Positions 34,638 through 47,120 are shown, numbered from the stretch's first letter. The stretch: DNA of 64,000 bases from Lasiodiplodia sp. COLG20 (GCA_009801085.1 VNWV01000004.1:1240001-1304000); one strand, 5' to 3'. The notes: generated by a model from the letters alone, not told the origin. Numbers and translations: made by a program.

Positions 34638-35654
34638 CCAAGAAAAAAAAGCAACCACCCAAAAACAAGAAGCAGAAAAACGACGAAATTTGTTAGTGTT
34701 GTTTGCCGCTCCCGAAAGCGAAAGACCAGTTGGCCAAAGCTAGTGCTGTATGACTCCTTGAGGCTGCTATAGGCTGACATGAGATGAAGCCGGAGCAACT
34801 TGGTTGAAAAACACTTACGCTTGGACAGCGGCAAACTTAAATTTTCTATTTCTGTCATGCGATGTACTTCGAGCAACTTCAGAACTGTGCCCTCCTCACT
34901 TGATATCATGGACTTACTTTCATGTTTGAAGAAGGTGTGACTCTGACCTGAGGGTTGAGAAGGGGCGAGGTCTGTTTTGCGTGGACTAGATTTAAATAAG
35001 AACCCGCCAGCCCATCGTGGTGCGGTCCCGCACCACCATATCTCAGAATCAACTGTCGGCTTGCTAACTCTGCCCACAGTGTACCCTCGATATATGTGGC
35101 TGTCTTTTCCAGACCTATGATGTCGCTATGGCTCCATGGCGCGTTTTACTTGACGCAGGTTTCATCTCTCGTTGCCTTTACAAGTACGAAAGTAGACATG
35201 ACCGCTATCACGAAACATACAAAGCTTTACCCACACTAGTAATAGATGATCTGTTACAAGCAACGTCCAAGCATTTGGTTTGCCTGACTATCATGCTATC
35301 ATGCTGTGGATCGGGTTGGAACCATGTCCGGACCCGTCTGGCTTCATCGTACATTTACGCCGAGATCAGCGCTTCCAACGTCCGCCTGTACCTGCACGCC
35401 GACTCTGCCCTCTCTCATACGAGAGTATTCCCAAGTCTAGAGGATTTTGAAGTATCCCAACAACAAAGAAAACCCGGGCATCCAGCCCATGATGAATGAC
35501 CAGCCGCCATGCATAATAATGAATCAGAACCAGACCCCAATCCGTCCTTTGCCCCATGTGCGATTTGTGTGCACAATCCAAGCCCAATGCCATGTATATC
35601 CCTCTACCGGAAAGTTGAATTCCATCATGCATTTCGATTCATTTTCCATCATAA
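34638..35654. other. Convergent intergenic region
   Basis: The 65-aa gene and TAM41 end towards each other here, so both 3' ends lie inside. A 182-codon frame on the minus strand (34529-35077) runs across the end of the 65-aa gene and has no family features. Nothing else is seen. Confidence 0.45.
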
Positions 35655-37223
35655 TCACTTGCTCTCGCCTTCCTTGCTGCCTTCCTTGCCTTTCGCCCAC
35701 TTCTCACTCATATATCTCCACGATCTTGCTGGGCCCGCGGTGACCAAGCCCTTCAAGCTCTGGACTGTGCTCGGCCACTTAACAGTATCCTTGACCGATT
35801 GAGCAACCTTGTCCTTCAAGTCCTTCTCCCCAGCGATGCGACGATCAAAATCACCTCCTTGACGACGCATGTAGCTAGTTGCGTCTTCCTCCGCACGTTG
35901 TTGGAGCATTTTCTTGAATTCTGCGCCCGAGATTCCGTATTGACGCTGGTATGCAAAGTAAATTTTCTCGCGGAACGATTTCGGTAGGCGTCGCACCATA
36001 TTCCCGCGTTTTACTGGATCCATGTCTTGCTCCATGGTAATATCGACGCCTGGTGGAACGTCAAGCTCCCATCCCGGCGTCTTGACACGAGCGTCGGTAT
36101 GGGTAGCATTGGGAAGCGTCTCAATAAGAGGGTTATACAGACGCCGGAAGTGTCGTAATTGGTGCCTAACGATGTTGGAGACTTTGTGAGGGTTTTCCGA
36201 GTTGAATGACATGCGCGGATCTCCCATGTAGCTGAGCCCGGCAATGGCGTTGAACAGTTGGGATTCGGTGAACTTTTCGGGCAGCATGAGGAGCGCAGTG
36301 CGCACCGCTGATATTAGGTTCACTTGGTTGGCAAGCCGGATGCGTGCGTCGTCGCGAAGGATCTTGACTGGCTTCTGCAGTCTTCCAGCGAGGTAGAGAG
36401 TGTTCCACTCGCTAAGGTCGCGCTGCAGAGTGTCAAGGTTGACGACGCCATATTTGATCAGCGTGCCGTTCACGGTGATGTACGGCGCAAAGTATACGCC
36501 CGCCCCAAACCTATCCTGGACTTGAGACACCGCCCAAGACCCAGCCGAGCCAAGAAAAGAGTAATGGTCCCTGTGCTGGGCCAGATTCAGAGAATGCCAG
36601 TGTTGCGTGTACGTGACGCCAAAAATGAAGTCGATGACCTTCTCGCCGCCGCTCTGCCATTTCTTGATTGCTTCGGGCGGATTCGGGTGCGGGGAGAGCG
36701 AAGTGGAGCTGGTAGCACTGCTCTGAGGAAACACACCAGAGCCATAGGCAAAGGCATAGCGAATCGGGGCGCGGAATTGCCATATTATTTGCCTCAATGC
36801 CTCGGTGAAGTCGCGGTTCATGTCGACCATGTGCTGGTTCAGGCCGAAGTCGCGCCCCGTTGGCAGCTCGGCAAACGTTTTGATGTTGAAGTTCGGCTCA
36901 TCCTCCCAGCCATCGGGCAGCGATGAATTCACGGAAGACGAGGGAGCTGGCGATGGGGATTTCGAGGGGTCCGGCTGGGTTTCCGAGGGCGGGGTTGATG
37001 AGTTGGAAGGGGTCGAAGCCTTCGACGAGTTCGCAAACGAGGCATGGAAGGCGCGACAGCGTGGGCGAGGACACGATAATAAAGAGCGTTGGAACGGCGC
37101 GGCGCGACTTGCAATGGCAGGCTGCAAGCCTCTGGACTGCACTGCGAATTAGATGTCGGATTGTCTGGCAACGAGCAAGGGAGCTTAGATGCGGCTTACG
37201 GAAAGATGTCGGAGAAGAGCCAT
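35655..37223 (-). CDS. TAM41: Mitochondrial CDP-diacylglycerol synthase Tam41
   Basis: Two exons, 37223-37200 and 37136-35655, join in phase to 501 aa. The 24-nt first exon encodes MALLRHLS and supplies the only ATG. The long frame alone would have to start at GTG, with a stop just upstream, so the 63-nt intron is well supported. Residues 1-45 are arginine- and serine-rich, as in a mitochondrial presequence, followed by a proline/serine linker. Tam41 makes CDP-diacylglycerol from phosphatidate and CTP on the matrix side of the inner membrane, the first step of cardiolipin synthesis. Family landmarks are FAYGSGVFPQ (nucleotidyltransferase glycine-serine motif), KVIDFIFGVTYTQHWHSLN, QHRDHYSFLG, and GDPRMSFNSENPHKVSNIV. 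The C terminus is basic and helical. It is divergent from BIR1 across 367 bp. Confidence 0.93.
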
Positions 37224-37590
37224 GGTTTTGGAGTCGCGGACTGAGAAGAGCGTGTTACCGGCGAGCGGAGCAGTGAAGCAGCAACACAGCCATAACCCGA
37301 AGGTGAAGATGCGACATCGAGGGAAGGGCGCAGCGGCCGAAATATGGAGCAGATGCGGGCCTCCAGCGTCGGCGCTGCGGGCGGCCGCGGGACGGCGCTG
37401 CTGATTAAGATGATTTCATCCGAGCGCCCGCCCGGATGGGGCTTGGCGCGGCCCGCTTCCCGCTCCGCTTTCTGTTTATGCGGCCAAAGCAGCATAACAA
37501 CAACACCGAGACCATCACCGCCTCCGCGCGCCCGCCTCGCATTGCTACCCTACACGACGCGCCCAGACGCGTCGCACATCGATCGCAGCC
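37224..37590. promoter_or_regulatory. Shared divergent promoter, TAM41 / BIR1
   Basis: The two start codons are 367 bp apart on opposite strands, so both promoters must lie here. The sequence is GC-rich and no TATA or CCAAT box was seen. Confidence 0.5.
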
Positions 37591-40080
37591 ATGTCTGCCC
37601 CGGAGAACGTTAATAGCTTCGTCGGCCGTCTTGCAACCTTCGAGTCCCCTCGCCAGCTCTCCAAGAGGCACGCGTCCAGCTCCAAGAAGAGAACCGCAAC
37701 CACCGTGTCCTGGCCCCACGAAACGCCGAGTCCCGAGGACGTACGTGCAGAGCACTGAAATACTCCCCAGGATTGCTTGCTAATGCTCATGCAGCTCGCA
37801 CGGGCTGGCTTTTACTATGATCCAGACGCAAACCACCCCGACAATGTTGTCTGCTTCATGTGTGACAGTAAGCTGGATGGCTGGGAGCCGGAAGATGTCC
37901 CGGCACTGGAACACCTTAGCCATGCACCAGCATGCGCCTGGGCGATCAATTCATGCATACCTTTGCGCGATGCAGACGAGAATGAAGACCCCATGAGCGA
38001 GCAGATGGTCGCTGCCCGCGCCGCCACATTTGCCGGATCCTGGCCACATGAGAAAAAGAAGGGATGGAAATGCAAGACAAAGAAGGTAGTTGGATGCTCT
38101 CCGGGGAATAATCCGACGCTAACGACTTTGTAGATGGTTGAAGCGGGATGGTGCTATGATCCCAGCCCGGATTACGAAGATGGAGTCGCCTGCTTCTACT
38201 GCATGCTCTCGCTCGATGGTTGGGAACCTAAGGATGACCCAAAGTAGGCAGGAACAAGCCATTTGCTGAGGCATTCGCTGACCGGCCGTAGGGAGGAGCA
38301 CTACAGAAGGTCGCCCGACTGCCCCTTCTTCATGCTCATTGATGTATATGCGGGCGCCAGAAAAGCTACGAAGGGAAAGAAGGGCCGTGCATCCACTGCT
38401 TCCAAGGCTTCTCGGCTCTCCGTCCAATCAACTAGGGACTTCGACACGTTCTCCGAGGCTCCATCTCTCATGTCCCTGGGCGACGACGTTCCTCTCGAAG
38501 ACGACAGTGTGCTGACTACGGCCAGCAACGCGACAACAGCTTCCATGGCTCGCGGCAAGAAAGGAGCTGGCAAGGCTAAGGCTGCCACCAAGAACACCCG
38601 CAAGACCAACAGAGGTAAGAAGGCTGCGGAGGAACCTTCAGTTGTGGAGATCGAGCCGCCAATGGATCTTGCCAATGCCGACCTATCTCTCGGAGATCTC
38701 AATGCAACCGATGGGGATAGTGCCATGACCACGGCAACCACAGCATCGAAGGCTGGCAAGGGCCGCAAGACTGCGACCAAGGCGAAGTCCGCCAAAGGAA
38801 CCAGGAAAACTTCCAGGACAACCAAGAAGGCGGCCGTCGCAGATTCAACTCTACTGGATGAGCCTGCGGCTGAGCCTGCTGAGACGGAGATGGACATCGA
38901 GCCCGCACATCCTCCTAGTAGAACTACCCGAAGGACTTCAAAACCCGAAGCGCCGTCCTACATTGATCAGGCTTCGCAATTGGAACCCCACGCAGAAAGC
39001 GAGCCTTCGAAGCAGAGAACGACACGGGCTAAAGGAGGACGGAAACCCAAAACCGCCGAAGAGTCGAGATTGAGCAACGATGCAAGTCAGCTTCAGTCTG
39101 AACTGGAGGACGCTGTTACCAGGGCTGTGCAAGAGGAGCCAGCCAACTCGAACAGAGGCAGCAAGAGAACAAGCGATGGCGCTGTGAAACCCGACGACTC
39201 TGTTATCGTACTGGAGGAGCCTCCTAAGCCCACCAAAGCCAAGAGGGGACGAAAGGCGAAGCAGGTGGAAGAGGTTGCAGCCAGATCTGAGCATGAAGCT
39301 GAGAACACTGAGAACATGCCGCCGCCCAAGCCTACTACGCAGCCTAAAAGAGGCCGCAAAGCGAAAGAGGTCGTCGAAGAGAGCACTGCAGAGGCTATCG
39401 AGAAGGAGCCTCGACGTGAGCCTACTCCTCCGCCGCGCGAGCCTACACCGGTACATGATTCCCCAGAGCCAGCAGCTGAGCCATCTCCTGAACCATCTCC
39501 TGAAGCGGCGAAAGAGCCTACGCATGCGCCGCGAGATCCTACGCCTCCTCCGCAGGAGATTACGCCGTCGCCTTCGCCTCAGTCGTCAGATGCGGAGAAC
39601 AGGCCGCCGTCATCACGGGTGGCGTCTTTGCACGCCCCTCCCTCGGCGCGGGCTCCCCTTTCCTCTCGTGGCACGCGTGTTCCTCTCGCGGATGCTAGTA
39701 CACCGCAGGCATCTCCGTCCAAACGTAGTGGTAACGTCATTGGTGGCCTCAGCTCTACGCAGCCTTGGGAAACGGTGGATCTTGAGAACATCTTCCTGCA
39801 GTCACCTGCCGCGAAGCGTGGTTTCCGTGATAACGGAGAGGCGAGAGACAAGGAGAACGGAAGCAACTGGGAGGAGTTGTCGTTAGATGAGGCGATCCGT
39901 AAGGTGCGCCGCGAGATAACAAGCGCAGAGAAGAAGATGACGGTTGAGCAATGGGTGCAGCATCAGGCGGAGAAGGGCGAGCAACAACTCCGAGAGCAGT
40001 GCGAGCGTATGGTCAACATATTTGAGACGCAGGGGACGCAAGCCATGAGGGCTCTGGAGGGGATCCGCTGCACCAACTAG
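37591..40080 (+). CDS. bir1: BIR-domain protein, Bir1/survivin-like
   Basis: Four exons, 37591-37740, 37795-38085, 38134-38243 and 38292-40080, join in phase to 779 aa. Two BIR zinc domains stand at the N terminus. The first has ligands C70, C73, H90 and C97; the second has C167, C170, H187 and C194. Both keep the GWEP turn. A long charged, low-complexity region follows (about 205-690), rich in Lys-Gly-Arg-Lys (AT-hook-like GRK) units and PEP repeats. The last 80 residues are helical and acidic/basic (SLDEAIRKVRREI, then EKGEQQLREQCERMVN). This is the layout of fungal Bir1/Cut17, the survivin of the chromosomal passenger complex with Aurora kinase and INCENP, acting at centromeres and the spindle midzone. 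A role in blocking caspases is not expected in fungi. Confidence 0.92.
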
Positions 40081-40429
40081 GCTTTATTGGATCGACGATT
40101 GGTACCAGGGTTCGGCGTATTCGGTTTGTTTTGGGAGGGATGACCGGTGAAGGGACGGATGGATCACTGGCGGTACAATAGGCGTTATTTCCGAGGGATT
40201 TGCATTGGCTAGGACAATTAGCATGGCTGTAGCGCACAATGATACTCCAGTTCTCCATGTTCTCCATGTTGGACTCCTGATGTTCTGAGGTGGGGCCATG
40301 ACGAAGCGTTCGGTACGATGTGGAGCAATTGAGTCATAGCGACATCGGTGCAGCCAGGAAACACATGATGATTTCAAAAGCAACCTACCCCCCGCCAAAA
40401 AGTTGCGACTGCACCATTGAACCGCCACC
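40081..40429 (+). promoter_or_regulatory. HIS5 upstream region
   Basis: This 349-bp gap carries the 3' untranslated region of BIR1 and the promoter of HIS5. The start codon sits in a strong Kozak context (GCCACCATGA). A perfect Gcn4-type site is listed separately. A direct 9-bp duplication, TTCTCCATG, stands at about 40254-40271. Confidence 0.6.
40330..40336 (+). promoter_or_regulatory. Gcn4/CpcA binding site (TGAGTCA)
   Basis: TGAGTCA is the palindromic core site of the bZIP activator Gcn4 (CpcA/CPC1 in filamentous fungi). It lies 94 bp before the HIS5 start codon. Histidine biosynthesis genes are classic targets of general amino-acid control, so the position and gene agree. Binding is inferred from the motif. 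Confidence 0.75.
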
Positions 40430-41876
40430 ATGACGAACGGCAGCCGTGTCAACGCCTTCAACCTCGAAACCTGCGCCAGGCCCAATATCCTGGCCCTGCA
40501 GCCGTACCGCTGCGCCCGCGAGTAAGTTGCAGTACCGTGCGGCTCGATTGACTGGCACGAGGCGATAGCTGATGAGGCAGTGACTACAAAGATGACGGCA
40601 CCAACATCCTGCTCGACGCGAACGAGAATGCCTACGGCCCCGGCCTAGCTCTCGAGGGGAACGGAAAGCTCAGGAATGGCGTATACGGCATGGAAGACAA
40701 CATCGAGGTCGATTTCCTCGGCCTGAACAGATACCCCGACCCGTGAGTCCCTGAGTCGAACCACCGCGCTCTACGCAAGTCTGACAAGCGGCCTTTGTCC
40801 CGAACAGGCACCAGATTCCTCTCAAGGAACGTCTCTGCGATCTGCGCAACACGAACCACCACACGCAAACCGAACTGCGCCCTGACAACCTGTTCGTTGG
40901 TGTTGGATCCGATGAAGCCATCGATGCTCTCCTGCGCGCTTTTTGCGTGCCCGGGAAGGACAAGATCCTGACGTGCCCTCCGACCTACGGCATGTACAGC
41001 GTGTCCGCGCAGACGAATGATGTCGGCATTGTGAAAGTGCCCCTCATCGCCTCGCAAGACTTCGCTCTCGACGCCCCAGCCATCAACGAGGTTCTCAGCG
41101 GGCCTGAGGGCGCCAACATCAAGCTGGTCTACATTTGCTCGCCCGGTAACCCGACCGGCGCGCTGGTTTCCAAGTCGGCCGTCGAGCAGGTCCTGACGCA
41201 CCCCACCTGGAATGGTATCGTGATAGTAGACGAGGCCTACGTCGATTTCGCCGCCGAGGACGCCAGCCTGGCTCAATGGACGACCGAGTGGCCTAACCTC
41301 GTCGTGATGCAGACTCTCTCCAAGGCCTTCGGCCTGGCAGGCATCCGTCTCGGCGCTGCCTTCACGTCCCCGCCAATTGCCCGCATCCTGAACAGCCTAA
41401 AGGCACCGTACAACATCTCAAACCCCACGTCTCAGATTGCGCTTCAGGCGCTGAAGCCCCGTCACCTAGGGGTGATGCACAAGAACCGCGATGCTATTCT
41501 CCAACAGCGCAGCAGACTGCTGCAAGAGATGCCCCAGGTGCCGGGCGTCGGACGCTTCCTGGGCGGCCAGGATGCCAACTTCCTGTTGGTCGAATTCTTG
41601 AGCGCACCGAAGGAAGAGGGCGGCAAGCCGGACAATGAGGTCGCGCTGAAAGTGTACGAGGCGCTAGCTGAGGAGAAGGGAGTCGTGGTGCGTTTCAGAG
41701 GCAAAGAGCTTGGTTGCACGGGCTGCCTGCGGGTCACCGTGGGCACTGAGAATGAGTGCACCCGTTTCCTGGACAGCCTGTACCAAGTGCTGAGCAGCAT
41801 CTACGCTGGCAAGAAGACGACCAACGGTACGAACGAGGAGCAAAGAGAGCAGGCAGCAAGCAATGTGATTGCGTGA
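40430..41876 (+). CDS. HIS5: Histidinol-phosphate aminotransferase
   Basis: Three exons, 40430-40521, 40581-40742 and 40808-41876, join in phase to 440 aa, full length for fungal His5. The enzyme moves an amino group from glutamate to imidazole-acetol phosphate, the seventh step of histidine synthesis, in the cytosol. It is a fold-type I PLP enzyme of the class II aminotransferase group. Landmarks are ILLDANENAYGP, LNRYPDPHQIPLKERL, GSDEAIDALLRA, SPGNPTGAL, DEAYVDF and SKAFGLAGIRLGAA, whose lysine holds the cofactor. The C-terminal RFRGKELGCTGCLRVTVG carries the substrate-binding arginine. Introns are 59 and 65 nt with canonical GTAAGT and GTGAGT donors. The Gcn4-type site upstream suggests control by amino-acid starvation. 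Confidence 0.96.
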
Positions 41877-44079
41877 ACGCGGTTCATTCGGTCATATTTC
41901 GCAAAAAGAATATCCTCAACGATGAGTACGTATAACGTTGGCTCGGCGTCTCGGGTTCCTTCGATGATATGGATAGAGGATTTCCTTTCACAACATGCTT
42001 CGGTTCGAATCAACTTTGCGGGTTAGCGCCAAGTCTAATTTCCCTGTAAAGCTTTACAGCGGAGGTCTCGGTCTCAGTAAATACTACAATAGATGCTGGA
42101 TTAATGCGTACATCCGTTCCAGGCATCTTAGATTCACCCCCTGTTGCGACAGACAAACACTGTTGCGGACATTGTTGAAGCTCTTTTCTTGCTGATCGCT
42201 CTTCTTCTGACAACCAGTAGCGCGAAGACGTTTAGTCTCCGGCTAAGGTCGCATCGCGGACTCTATGATACGAACTGAGCGTTCGTTTCCGGGGATACTA
42301 CATGGTCGTGATCGCCGGGGTTGTTGATCAAATTTGCCGACGGATGGACACTGGTGTTTCCCTTGTCGCGCCTGCCACTCATCTTTTTTTTTTCGCGTTC
42401 CTGCATAATCACGACGGCGATCTACGGTCCCAGTACGGTTAGAACGGCATTAATCAAGACGACAGAAATAGAAGCAATGTCCCGTTCGGTCTGTTATCTG
42501 ACCAGCGTGGTGGGATGCATGTGACCTGCAGCCGTCGAAGAGAAGGAATCGTTTCCCAGGACATGCTTATCGTGCCATCTTGCTTTCCGCTAACTGTTCG
42601 CTCCCGGCATTTCGAGGAGCTGTCTTCCTTGTAGCCGACGAACAAGAACGATAATCACACGGCTGAGCGGGTGTTCGTCAAGCGACGACTATCGCTGGTT
42701 GCGTGACGCCATCGGGCTTACTGTGAACGAAGGTGAGGAAAAATTAGGGCGGAATAGAGAGTTCAAAACAAGGCTGCAGCTTTCTCAGCCCTCAGCCAGG
42801 GCAATCCCAGCCTCGTAGCGTTATCTATGTTGGGCTGGCACCAAGCAATAGCGAGTTGTGGATACAGTACCACGGTTCAATCCCGAACCCGAGGCTGCGA
42901 TACCGAGCGACAATCGACGGCGAGTCATGGAATCGTCCGGCATGTGATGTAGAGGCACCTGATGGTGGGCGTCGAGCAGCCGTGCGTGATCTGCCCGTTC
43001 AGGTCCGCAAAGCTCTATTGGTAGCGTGGGGTGCTGACGCGAAGAGGCGGGGAGGGTTATTCATTATCGGGCGTGGGGTGCAAAGATTGGTCGAAGACAG
43101 CGAAGGCTGAAGGGCCAAGAGCCTAGGCACTCACGGGGCAGATGATAGGAATAGGCAACGTGAGGGGGTTGAGCGGTGATTTACGTGCGGCGCTGGCAGC
43201 ACACCGATTCGCCCACTGTGCCGCACTGTATCATGGCGGCGGAGCAGAGTGGCCCGGAGGTATCCCAATCGGCAACGAGGCGCTGGTAGTGTCTTCTCTT
43301 CAACACTATCGCCTGACACGGCCGCGGCGCCCGCCGCAGCAGCACTCGTTGTGCCCCGCGATCTCGGCGCGACGCCGCGCTCTCAGCTGGACGCGTGGAT
43401 GATGGAGTTGATGCGACGCCAGGATACAGGGCGGCACCGCGGTGGGCTGGTGCGCCAAAGCGTTGAAAAGAAGGGTCCACTGGATCAGCACTACGCTGCC
43501 GTTACATGCCTCTACAATACTCGCGCGCAGATCGGGCGCCCGCGAAGGAAGCGCACCCGCCCGCTCGCGTCCGCTCAGCAGCGGTGCGGCGTTTGCCGCC
43601 GTCTGCCCAGCGCCAGCCGAGCCTCTCTCTACGGCGTGCCGCGCGCAGCCTGGCCGTTGTTCGCGGCCGCTGGAGGAATGGACGCCAATCGCCACCAGCA
43701 TTGGCAGTCCCCAAGCGAGCTGACCGTTAATTCGGCGCAGCGCCTTATCAGCCCCAAGCCACGGACGGAGCCTGGTTCCCCAGCTCGCGCGAGATCTCGG
43801 GCGCGCCTCTTTCAGGCCAGGCATCATCCTCCGCCTGATAGCGGCTTTGTCTATTACTGACCTTCTGCTCACCTCTTGCTGCTCAGACTTGTTGCGCTCG
43901 CAGCTCGCCCGCCTGTCCCGCCCCGCCAATTCGCCCGCCCAGCGCCAGGCACGTCCATGCCTGCATCATCCCGCTCCCGGAGACGAGCTCCACCGCGCAC
44001 GCGACCACAAGACTCGACATAGACCGCGCTCCACACCAGCACACCCCTCTTCGGAGGAGGTGGTGAGCTCTGTTGCGCC
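41877..44079. other. Intergenic, HIS5 to rhodopsin-domain gene
   Basis: This 2.2-kb gap precedes a rightward gene and follows another. The right part (about 43150-44070) is GC-rich and likely holds a long promoter or 5' untranslated region. Frames of up to 207 codons overlap on both strands and have no domain. Sequences like GGTTCGAATC (near 42001) and GGTTCAATCC (near 42873) were checked as tRNA B boxes, but no matching arms or A box were found. Confidence 0.45.
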
Positions 44080-45799
44080 ATGTCGCAGCTCCTCAACGCC
44101 CGCTCGTTTTACGACGATCCACCTCCCGCGCCGCGCACACGCCTGGAAAACCATCCGACACTGCTCTTTAGTTGGTGGTGCACTTTGTTTTCCCTCGTCA
44201 TCATCCTCTTTCGCCTGTGCGGCCGCTTCATCCGCACAGAGCGCTTCTTCCGCGAGGACAAGGTCATGGCCCTGAGCATTATTCCACTGTTCGTGCGCAT
44301 GGGCTTTGTGCATGTCATCCTTTTGTACGGCACCAACAATGTCGACATAACCAACCTCACCGATCCCCACCGTATCTGGAAGCGGGAGATTGGCTCCAAG
44401 CTCGTGCTTTGCTCGCGCATCTCCTATGCCGCCTTGTAAGCTATGTCCCCGTATCGAGTGGCTTTGTAGATGCTAATCAACCTGTAGCATCTGGACCGCG
44501 AAGCTCGGCGTCTGCGAGTTCCTTGCACGGATGGTCGAGACTTTTTGGAGGCGCGAGTTCGAGCTCACCCTACGATGGATTCGATATTTTCTCGCGGCCA
44601 CCTTCGTCGCCATTGTCATCGCAACCCTTGGAGAGTGCCAGCCGTTTAACCACTACTGGCAGGTCGTCCCGGATCCAGGCCCAAAATGCAGGACCGGCTA
44701 TGCTCAGCTCATCACTATGGGCGTCTGCGATATGATTACGGACGTCTTGCTGATTTGTTTCCCAATCCCCATGGTCCTGAAGTCGGCAATCCCACTCAAG
44801 CGAAAAATCCGCCTTGTCCTCTTGTTCTCCATGTCCATCATCCTGATATGCATCACCGGAGTGCGCATCCCGGCGGTCATCAGGCATCAAGGTCGGCAGC
44901 AGTACCGCACCGTGTTTGCCTCGGGAGAAATCCTCGGCGCAGCGTCGGTCTCCAACGCCATCGTCCTGGGATCCTTTCTGCGGGATCGTGGTGTGAAGAA
45001 GGCGAAAAGGTACAAGTTCGGCTCGGTATCAGATAGCATCGAGCGAAATTCTCAACGAAGGCCAACCATCACCTCTCAACAATGGGGGAGTGACGAGGAT
45101 CTCATCCGAGAGATGGGCTGGAGATTGCCAAAGGACCTGGAAGCCAAGTACCACCAACCGCGTCCGGCTCCGGTTGCGCTTCCTGCTTCACCTCTACCTC
45201 ATGTCAGAAAACCTTCTTTTGTTGGGAATGGTAAGGGCTGGCAGTTCGCAGATGCCCACGACAGCATCAGAGACAGCGAGGAATCAGACCCAAAATACAA
45301 CGATCCCGCGCCGAGTCCCAAAGCCCCTTCAACGCAAAGGCTTTCGTTCTTTGACGTGGGCGGACTCTTGGACCCCAGCAATTCATCAACGCCAAGCTCC
45401 CTGATACCTTCTCCCACTAGTACGACAGTTGCTCAGGACTTTGCAACGGCGCCTAGACGCGGCTCTCGGGCACTCCTTCAGGATCTAGGTGGTCTAAGAG
45501 GTCCGGGACGGCGTTCATCGCAACACCCTTCGGTGGCAGAGGGCGAATGCTACGAGCTGACCTCGCGCAACGCCGAGACTCGGTCGAGTGGCTCAACCTT
45601 ACACCCTCCAAGCGGCATCGTTGGGCCACAGCTGACTCGAAACGAGGCCCGTCAGTCACTCCAAGATGTCGGTGGGCTGCTCAGTAGCAATGGCAGTGAG
45701 GCGTCCGGGCAAACACAGCTAGACTCAGAAGACGTTTCGCCAACCTCCTCGCCCGTCCGGCGCGCCCGCCAACCATCTCCCACGAGCCGGGCTCCGTAG
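44080..45799 (+). CDS. Fungal rhodopsin-domain membrane protein
   Basis: Two exons, 44080-44435 and 44488-45799, join in phase to 555 aa. About seven membrane helices fill residues 28-305, with a conserved cytoplasmic loop after helix 1 (LCGRFIRTERFFREDKVMAL). ECQPFNHYWQVVPDPGPKC lies in an outer loop with the two conserved cysteines. This matches the fungal rhodopsin-domain family (SAT4/PTH11-related), a very large group of plasma-membrane proteins. Some members act in surface sensing; most are unstudied. No retinal-binding lysine is expected in this family. The C-terminal 240 residues are cytoplasmic and disordered. They contain three copies of a short motif at 45347-45370 (FFDVGGLL), 45473-45496 (LLQDLGGL) and 45656-45682 (SLQDVGGLL). 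These may be docking sites; no partner is known. Confidence 0.88.
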
Positions 45800-47120
45800 A
45801 TTTTACCCTTCACAGGCATCCAAGGGACATTCATCGCTCGGGAACCCGCATGCCGCTGCAGGATGTGTGGACCGTTTTAATTGAGAAGAAGAAGGATGAT
45901 TTCTCTCTTTGCTTTTCTCTGCCCAATGGCACCTACTTACTATATACCCCTTGCTTCCCTTGCTGATTTTATTTTCGTTCTTGCACGATATCCCTGAGCC
46001 CGAGACCAGATTTTGCTTGTATTATAATTTCTGAAGACGGCATCTAACGAAGTTTATGTGGTCATGATGGGTAGGAGTTTCATGGTTACTTTTGCTGTTT
46101 ACTGGGAAGACTCGGAATTCCAGGCGCTGAAAGCAGGACGAATGGGGGCGATGTACCAAAGGGTCGGAGGAGACGAATGACACTAAGATTTAGTCCGCGC
46201 GGACCGGAGCATTTTTACCTTCAACCCCAACGTTTATATTGCTGTACTAGCAAAACACAAGAGCTTAAGGCTCGGATTTTTTTAATGGAGTTCTTGCAGA
46301 ATAATTAATGGTGTCTTCTCAATTGTCTTCTGGCCGCATGTTCACTCCAGGGGTGCAGACAAGGACAAAATACTCATTCGCACTGCAGAGCATATGCCGA
46401 CTCCAAGCGTGTGGTCCAGGCACGCAAGTATGCAACAGTAGCGTGTTCTAGATGCATGCGCGCAATGGCACATGGCAAAAATGGCCCGAAAGCATGTGGC
46501 AGTTGCCGGGGCAGCCACCCAAACCCATGAGCGATGGTGCGTTCGCCTCTTCCCTTTCGAGAATAAATGGTCCGGCCATCCAAACAGAACCCAGGACCAC
46601 TTAGCAGCTTCCGAAGCGGTAAGGTACCTGTGCATAATGGAGTGCAGCATGGCGTGCGAGCGGCTCCGCAAGGGCTTAGTGTGCCAATACATATATATAG
46701 TAGCTTCCTCTTTAGGCTTGATGCTCTCTTTCTTACCCCGGCTCCCCGCTTGCATGCACGTTTGTCACTTTCCTTCGTGCTTGACCTGCCAGGCTGCCCT
46801 GGTCATCCTTCGACGTGCGGCCAGCGCTCGGCTTAAGGTCGTCGGTCGTTCGAACTCAGGTCCCATACTGCGGTTAGCGCAGGCATCGCGGGATGGCCAT
46901 AGCTCCATGCATGACATGCGTCTCGGTCGGTCCTATTCCTTTCGTTTCGTCATCCTATCACAACCTCCCCATCGACGCCCCGTGGAACCTAAACCAGACC
47001 CGGTACCTTCAGCTTCCTTTTTCCCCGGACTTTCATCAGCAACCTATTATTAAACATAAGAGGCTCCCGGTGGCGCGTTTCCCCATACCGCAGCCACGAC
47101 TGCCTGGCGCGAGCTGTTCC
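45800..47120. other. Intergenic, upstream of JmjC gene
   Basis: The region holds the 3' end of the rhodopsin-domain gene and the leader of the JmjC gene. An in-frame ATG at 46893 could extend the JmjC protein by 76 residues, but that stretch has no family likeness. AT-rich sequence at about 45890-46330 shows no open frames of note. Confidence 0.45.

Noticed and set aside
34529..35077. 182-codon minus-strand frame after the 65-aa gene
   Set aside because: It overlaps the 65-aa coding exon on the opposite strand, has no family match, and its hydrophobic part is the antisense of A-rich UTR sequence.
35655..37142. Tam41 starting at the GTG at 37142
   Set aside because: A stop lies just upstream and no ATG precedes the presequence; a 24-nt upstream exon with ATG and a clean GT-AG intron resolves the start.
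37591..40080. Caspase-inhibiting IAP role for the BIR protein
   Set aside because: Layout with two N-terminal BIRs and a long tail, without a RING domain, fits Bir1 of the chromosomal passenger complex.
40743..40807. tRNA-like GAGTCGAACCACC string in reverse orientation
   Set aside because: It lies in a 65-nt intron of HIS5, is too short for a tRNA, and no acceptor or anticodon arms pair.
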